32,485 bases of DNA, from assembly GCA_029936485.1 (NCBI GenBank), contig JAPYSM010000007.1, positions 1 through 32,485 of the forward strand, read 5' to 3'. The stretch is from Dehalococcoidia bacterium. Lineage in GTDB: Bacteria; Chloroflexota; Dehalococcoidia; Lucifugimonadales; Lucifugimonadaceae. The notes under the pieces are model-generated. The model made no database searches, was not told where the DNA came from, and saw nothing but the letters and a program-made list of their open reading frames with translations. Below, in pieces: positions 27,916-32,485 of the stretch (position 1 is its first letter; every line of letters begins with the position of its first letter). Both the position numbers and the translations under genes were made by a program.

Positions 27916-29013
27916 ATGAAGAGAAGAGTCATATCGGGTTTTGTACTGGCGTTTGCGCTTCTAGGTGTATTCGCATCAGGACAGTCTTCGATCGATGCTC
28001 AAGGTTTTCCAAGCCTGGGATTCATCCTCTACCAGGGCTCTGTAACCGTCGCCGGACAGCCGGCCGCGGATGGACTGGAGATCAGGGCACGCGTGGTGGG
28101 AACGTCGTGGGAATCGAGTGTGATTAAGACCAGCGGCGGACGTTACATTGCGTTGCAAGCGGGCCCGGTATTAGGAGCCGACGGAAACAAATTAGAGTTC
28201 ATTCTGGAGAACCAGATCGTTGCCACGACTCAGGACACTTACTTTTTGCCGGATTGCAAGGCGGCCCCGTGTCCTACGTCACGTGTGTTCGACCTGACGT
28301 TTTCCACGATTCCCCTTGAGCCGACTCCGGTACCAAGCCTCCCGGCTCGCTACTCAGGATTTGTGAAAGCTGGCGACACCACACCGCCGGATTCAACTCC
28401 GTTGACGATACGAATTGGTTCGTCTTACGAATCGTCCGGAGGAACTATCTCTGGCGGCGAATTTTCTATCATCGTCGACCCCAAAGACATGTCTCTTGCC
28501 GGTGAACCGATCGAGTTTTTTCTTGCTGGAATAAAATCTGGTCAGACTGTTCCGTACCAGCCAGGTGAAATTGTTTCGAATGTCATATTGACCTTCGCCG
28601 CTCTACCAACTCCTACGCCTGTGCCAACTTCTACGCCTGTACCGACTCCGATCCCAACCGCGACTTCCGTGCCTACGCCGACTCAGATACCGGAAGCCAC
28701 GGCAACGCCGGAGCCCACGCGTACTCCTACACCTGCCCCGACCAGTACGCCGGTACCGACAGCAACCCCGACTCCGACAGCAATGCCTGCGACCCCTGCG
28801 CCGATTTCTGAGCCGACGGCTACACCGGTAGTAACGGTGGTTGAAGAAGTGGTTGTGGTTGTGGTTGACGAGGATGAGGGTGGCGGAGGACTGTGCAGCG
28901 CCAATCCGGGCGGCCCGGCTTCCGGTGGTCAGATCGGACTACTGTTGGCTCCGCTGGCACTGGGCTTTTGGGTCAGGGCGAGGCGGAAGACGGCAAAAGC
29001 AACGGTCGATTAG
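27916..29013 (+). CDS. Paralog of the 26546-27694 protein: secreted, Thr/Pro stalk, same C-terminal tail
   Basis: MKRRVISGFVLAFALLGVFASGQSSIDAQGFPSLGFILYQGSVTVAGQPAADGLEIRARVVGTS...GGGGLCSANPGGPASGGQIGLLLAPLALGFWVRARRKTAKATVD; CAGGAG upstream of the ATG. Confidence 0.8.
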   Translation: MKRRVISGFVLAFALLGVFASGQSSIDAQGFPSLGFILYQGSVTVAGQPAADGLEIRARVVGTSWESSVIKTSGGRYIALQAGPVLGADGNKLEFILENQIVATTQDTYFLPDCKAAPCPTSRVFDLTFSTIPLEPTPVPSLPARYSGFVKAGDTTPPDSTPLTIRIGSSYESSGGTISGGEFSIIVDPKDMSLAGEPIEFFLAGIKSGQTVPYQPGEIVSNVILTFAALPTPTPVPTSTPVPTPIPTATSVPTPTQIPEATATPEPTRTPTPAPTSTPVPTATPTPTAMPATPAPISEPTATPVVTVVEEVVVVVVDEDEGGGGLCSANPGGPASGGQIGLLLAPLALGFWVRARRKTAKATVD

Positions 29014-29229
29014 AAGGGCCTCGGATAGTCGATCTTGCGATGATCCGGAGAGCGTTTAATTGACCAGCGGTTTATCGCCGGTGGCTCGGGTACAGATATG
29101 GCCAGCCGTCAGTGTGCACCGGTTCGGTGAATAACGAATGTTTGTACTAGCCGTAGCCGTCAGTAATGATCGTTGACACGGTTCCTCAGAGTGATCTTCG
29201 GAAGCGTTGTATCTCTCCGAGAGAGCTCG

Positions 29230-29868
29230 TTAACTGCCCTGAGGCCTCAGGAGCACGAGTCTTTGCGCTTCTCCGAGATTACCCCGGGTAATCGTCACCC
29301 TCGACGCTGGTTCTGGCTTGGGTAGGCCTATCTCGGAGACGAACTGGTCGAACGCGGTGAGATCGGCTCCATCTGAAGGGATGCTCGGGTGCAGTGGAAT
29401 TACTACGCGTGGCTCAAGCACCCGTGTGACTGCGGCGGCCTGATCGGCTGAAATAGCCTGATCCGTGCCCCCTGCCGGGGTGATCAATACATCCACGCGT
29501 CCGATCAGCTGTGCGGCCTGCGTCGTAAGAGGACCGTTCAGGGCCCCTAGATGGCAGACAGTCATAAGCTCGGCATCCAGTGTGTAAACCGTATTCAGAG
29601 CCCTCGGTTCGGTGGCGTCGCCTAACGGAACTGCAATTCCCCTGACAGCCAGCCCTGAAATTTCGTATTCACCCGGTCCACGAATAATAGGGACTTTACT
29701 CTCCCATCCTTCGATACCCGGGAGGCCGCTGGCATTACTGACTGTCACCACGGAGGCGTCAGCATCCACGTCTGGGCCAGGCCTAGAACCCGGCTGGGGG
29801 TCCATCACAAGGGTCCCCGCGGCGGCGCTAATGATGATCGATCTGTCAGCGAGCCAGCGAATGTCCAT
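29230..29868 (-). CDS. MBL-fold metallo-hydrolase-like protein (UlaG-type superfamily)
   Basis: MDIRWLADRSIIISAAAGTLVMDPQPG...IRGPGEYEISGLAVRGI...VYTLDAELMTVCHLGALNGPLTTQAAQLIGRVDVLITPAGG...RVVIPLHPS. Confidence 0.75.
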   Translation of the reverse strand: MDIRWLADRSIIISAAAGTLVMDPQPGSRPGPDVDADASVVTVSNASGLPGIEGWESKVPIIRGPGEYEISGLAVRGIAVPLGDATEPRALNTVYTLDAELMTVCHLGALNGPLTTQAAQLIGRVDVLITPAGGTDQAISADQAAAVTRVLEPRVVIPLHPSIPSDGADLTAFDQFVSEIGLPKPEPASRVTITRGNLGEAQRLVLLRPQGS

Positions 29869-29951
29869 GAATTAATTCCAGAAGCGCGTGAAATGGGGTC
29901 GAAGAATCGAAGGGGAGGAGACCGCTGAAGTTTCCTGAATATAGTCTGAAA

Positions 29952-29975
29952 GAGCACGTTCCACTCTACGTGCTC
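29952..29975. promoter_or_regulatory. Inverted repeat, operator candidate between the divergent MBL and hrcA genes
   Basis: GAGCACGT-TCCACTCT-ACGTGCTC: perfect 8-bp arms, 8-nt spacer. Confidence 0.45.
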
Positions 29976-30006
29976 CCCAATGCACGGTCAACGTAAACCA
30001 ATCGTG

Positions 30007-30035
30007 TTGACACCCCATTTCGGCCATGCTAGGTT
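30007..30035 (+). promoter_or_regulatory. Sigma70-like promoter upstream of hrcA
   Basis: TTGACA (30007-30012), 17-nt spacer, TAGGTT (30030-30035). Confidence 0.45.
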
Positions 30036-30104
30036 CGGCAGTATGGGCGGACGTGCCAAATGGCCGTCACTGCAAGTCTGATCGCATCTCTCTGGAGAGC
30101 GCCA

Positions 30105-31178
30105 ATGACCACCCTGAGCCCGCGGCGGGGCAGCATATTACGACTCATTGTTGACGGCTACATCGCGACAGGTGAACCGGTCGCGTCCTCTGTTGTCGCA
30201 TCAGACCTTAAGGTCAAGATTAGTCCGGCTACTGTCCGTAACGAGATGGTCGGCCTTGAGGATGACGGCTACATCACACGGCCGCACAGCTCGGCTGGTT
30301 GCGTGCCGGCGGACAAGGGCTATCGTTTCATCGTCGAAGGACTCGAAGCAAGTTACATCCAGCCGGACATGCAGGACTTTGATGCCATAAGAGCGGCCCT
30401 TGAGGAACGCCGCCGGGACATGGAGGAGTGGGCAGACGCCGCCGCTTCCATCGTGGCCGGGCTGCTCAAGACCCTTGCGTTTGCGTCTGCGCCGCGAGCA
30501 GACGCATCCAGGATTAAGCAATTAGAGATCCTGTTGATGCAGGACCTGACGGCCATGTTGGTCCTCATCCTCCACGAAACGACGGTGGTCAAACAGTTGA
30601 TCCCGCTTGATTCTCCTACTACCCAGGATGAGCTATTCCGTGTTCGAAACCGTGTCCACGAGGCCGTTACCGGGCGCACCGCCGATGAGATCGCCCGGCG
30701 GATAGGCGTCGGTGACTCCGGGGATGGGCTGGAATCTCTTATTCTCGGGTCGGCGGTTAGAACTTTGAGAGAGCGGGACCAGCAGAAAATCTCTGGCTAC
30801 AACATTGAAGGACTGGGACGCCTGCTCGGGGCGCCTGAACTATCCCAGGATAATTACGGCGCTGAGCTGACCGACGCGCTTGACAGCGACGAAGCGTTGT
30901 ACGAACTCTCTGAGGGCGCGCCGAGCGATGGCAGTGCAGTTGTGTACATCGGCGCCGAGATTCCGCGGGTGGAGTTCAACCGGTGCAGTGTGATCATCGC
31001 AAGATACGGCGTGCCGTCCGAGGCTTCCGGGGTTGTGGGGATGATTGGACCGACGAGACTCGCTTACAAACGTGCGGTGCCTGTGGTGGAGGCAGCGGCT
31101 ACATTATTGGGTGATCTGGTCACAGAGGCCTACTACGGATATCCCGTATCGGGCGAGTCAACGACGGCGCACACTTAG
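30105..31178 (+). CDS. hrcA: Heat-inducible transcription repressor HrcA
   Basis: MTTLSPRRGSILRLIVDGYIATGEPVASSVVASDLKVKISPATVRNEMVGLEDDGYITRPHSSAGCVPADKGYRFIVE; the ORF track starts at 30060. Confidence 0.93.
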   Translation: MTTLSPRRGSILRLIVDGYIATGEPVASSVVASDLKVKISPATVRNEMVGLEDDGYITRPHSSAGCVPADKGYRFIVEGLEASYIQPDMQDFDAIRAALEERRRDMEEWADAAASIVAGLLKTLAFASAPRADASRIKQLEILLMQDLTAMLVLILHETTVVKQLIPLDSPTTQDELFRVRNRVHEAVTGRTADEIARRIGVGDSGDGLESLILGSAVRTLRERDQQKISGYNIEGLGRLLGAPELSQDNYGAELTDALDSDEALYELSEGAPSDGSAVVYIGAEIPRVEFNRCSVIIARYGVPSEASGVVGMIGPTRLAYKRAVPVVEAAATLLGDLVTEAYYGYPVSGESTTAHT

Positions 31179-31280
31179 GCAAATCTGGGTAAACGGCGTC
31201 GCCGATTGGACTTTCGCGTTCGTATAATGAGTTTGTATTATCGCGTTCCATGCCGCTCGACGAGTTAATTTGCATCGTCA

Positions 31281-32485
31281 ATGACCACTAAAATAGATTT
31301 TTATGAAACCCTCGGAGTCGCACGTAATGCCACTCCCGAGGACATCAAAAAAGCGTACCGCAAGCTGGCGTTTGAGTTCCATCCCGACCGGAACAAAGAC
31401 GCCGGGGCGACGGATCATTTCAAAGAAATAAGCGAGGCGTACCAGGTCTTAAGCGACCCGGATCGCCGCGCTTCCTATGATCAATTCGGCCATGCCGGCG
31501 CGAACGGTGCCGCTGGCCGTGGATTTGAGGGCTTTGACGGGTTCGGCGGACTCGGAGACATATTTGAATCATTCTTCGGCGGTGGGCAGCGATCACGTGG
31601 CCCCGCACGAGGCAGAGACCTGGAGTACCGCACGACGATTACCTTTATGGAAGCCGTATTTGGCGCCGAGAAGGAATTCGAGATCAATCGTGTCGAGGCT
31701 TGCGATCGTTGTTCCGGCAGTCGTGCCGAACCGGGAACGTCGGCCGTTGAGTGCGCGACTTGCAGTGGCTCCGGTCAGGTGCGGCGAATTCAGCGCAGTA
31801 TTTTTGGACAGTTCGCGCAGATGTCTACCTGTTCCACCTGCCAGGGCGCCGGCAAGACAGTCTCGTCGGTGTGCACGAAGTGCCAGGGTGCCGGTCGGGA
31901 GAGCAAGCAGAGCACGATTTCGGTAAACATTCCCGCGGGCGTGGACGTTGGAAACCGAGTTCGACTCGAGTCAGAGGGTGAGACAGGGGACGCCGGTGCA
32001 TCGCCGGGAGACTTGTATATCCATATAGATGTCGAGTCTCACGATACCTTTAAACGGGACGGTAACGACATTCTCATCGAGCTGGACGTGAACGTTGCGA
32101 GGGCTGCGCTTGGCGCGACGACCAAAATCCAGACCGTAGACGGCCTGAAAGAATTCGAAATCCCGGCCGGTACTCAGTCCGGACAAAAGTTCACTATGCG
32201 CGGTCTGGGCGTGCCTCACGTCAAATCTTCCCGACGGGGCCGACGGGGCGACCAGATCGTCATAGTGAATGTCGCTATCCCGCGAAAGCTGGACGTGCGT
32301 CAGAGGGAATTGCTTGAAGAGCTTGCCACAACCATAGAGACCCGCAACTCGGCTGAACGCTACGTCCTTAGGGCGAAGAAGCTGCTCAAGGGGCTGGGTG
32401 CGAACGTGCCGCCACCCGAGTGGAAGACCAAGCTCGAGGCAGTGATCACCCCGCTCGAGGAGGCACTTGCCGCTGCGTCCTCCTC
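31281..32485 (+). CDS. dnaJ: Chaperone protein DnaJ, 3'-truncated by the window end
   Basis: [70 protein letters not shown]; Gly/Phe region; four zinc-finger repeats [32 protein letters not shown]. Not in the ORF track because it is open to the edge. Confidence 0.96.
   Translation, partial: MTTKIDFYETLGVARNATPEDIKKAYRKLAFEFHPDRNKDAGATDHFKEISEAYQVLSDPDRRASYDQFGHAGANGAAGRGFEGFDGFGGLGDIFESFFGGGQRSRGPARGRDLEYRTTITFMEAVFGAEKEFEINRVEACDRCSGSRAEPGTSAVECATCSGSGQVRRIQRSIFGQFAQMSTCSTCQGAGKTVSSVCTKCQGAGRESKQSTISVNIPAGVDVGNRVRLESEGETGDAGASPGDLYIHIDVESHDTFKRDGNDILIELDVNVARAALGATTKIQTVDGLKEFEIPAGTQSGQKFTMRGLGVPHVKSSRRGRRGDQIVIVNVAIPRKLDVRQRELLEELATTIETRNSAERYVLRAKKLLKGLGANVPPPEWKTKLEAVITPLEEALAAASS

Noticed and set aside
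29238-29251. 14-bp perfect palindrome CCTGAGGCCTCAGG
   Set aside because: Lies within the C-terminal codons of the MBL-fold gene; could be chance in GC-rich coding DNA and has no T-tract.

Overview
The window is a gene-dense, fairly high-GC bacterial chromosome segment. Gene content (SAR202/Dehalococcoidia-like catabolic genes, Ig-like surface proteins) suggests a marine Chloroflexota, but that assignment is inference only. Left to right: a left-edge hypothetical gene (-), rpsT (-), relA/spoT (-), a HypE/AIR-synthase-like gene (-), a ThDP-dependent acetolactate-synthase-like gene (+), a translationally coupled Fe(III)-type ABC operon (+), MFS + alpha/beta hydrolase + APH/EcKinase-like phosphotransferase + second MFS (all -), a decayed NAD-epimerase pseudogene, RraA-like, FabI and enolase-superfamily genes (-), pyrG and rho (+), a 962-aa Ig-like surface protein (+), two paralogous secreted Thr/Pro-stalk proteins (+), an MBL-fold gene (-), hrcA (+) and a right-truncated dnaJ (+). 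No CRISPR array, rRNA, tRNA or transposase was seen. The observations most worth a second look are: (i) two tandem secreted paralogs sharing a Cys-containing 'GGLCxANPGGPAS-GQ-GL' + hydrophobic + Arg C-terminal tail and a near-identical 28-bp leader element; (ii) an MFS gene without any canonical start codon, lying in frame behind the single TAG stop of an alpha/beta hydrolase; (iii) rho apparently starting at CTG, overlapped by the stop of a 5-codon mini-ORF and preceded by a ~440-nt leader; (iv) a palindrome-dense AT-rich promoter in front of the iron ABC operon; (v) a non-CIRCE inverted repeat upstream of hrcA. All were read by eye without database searches.
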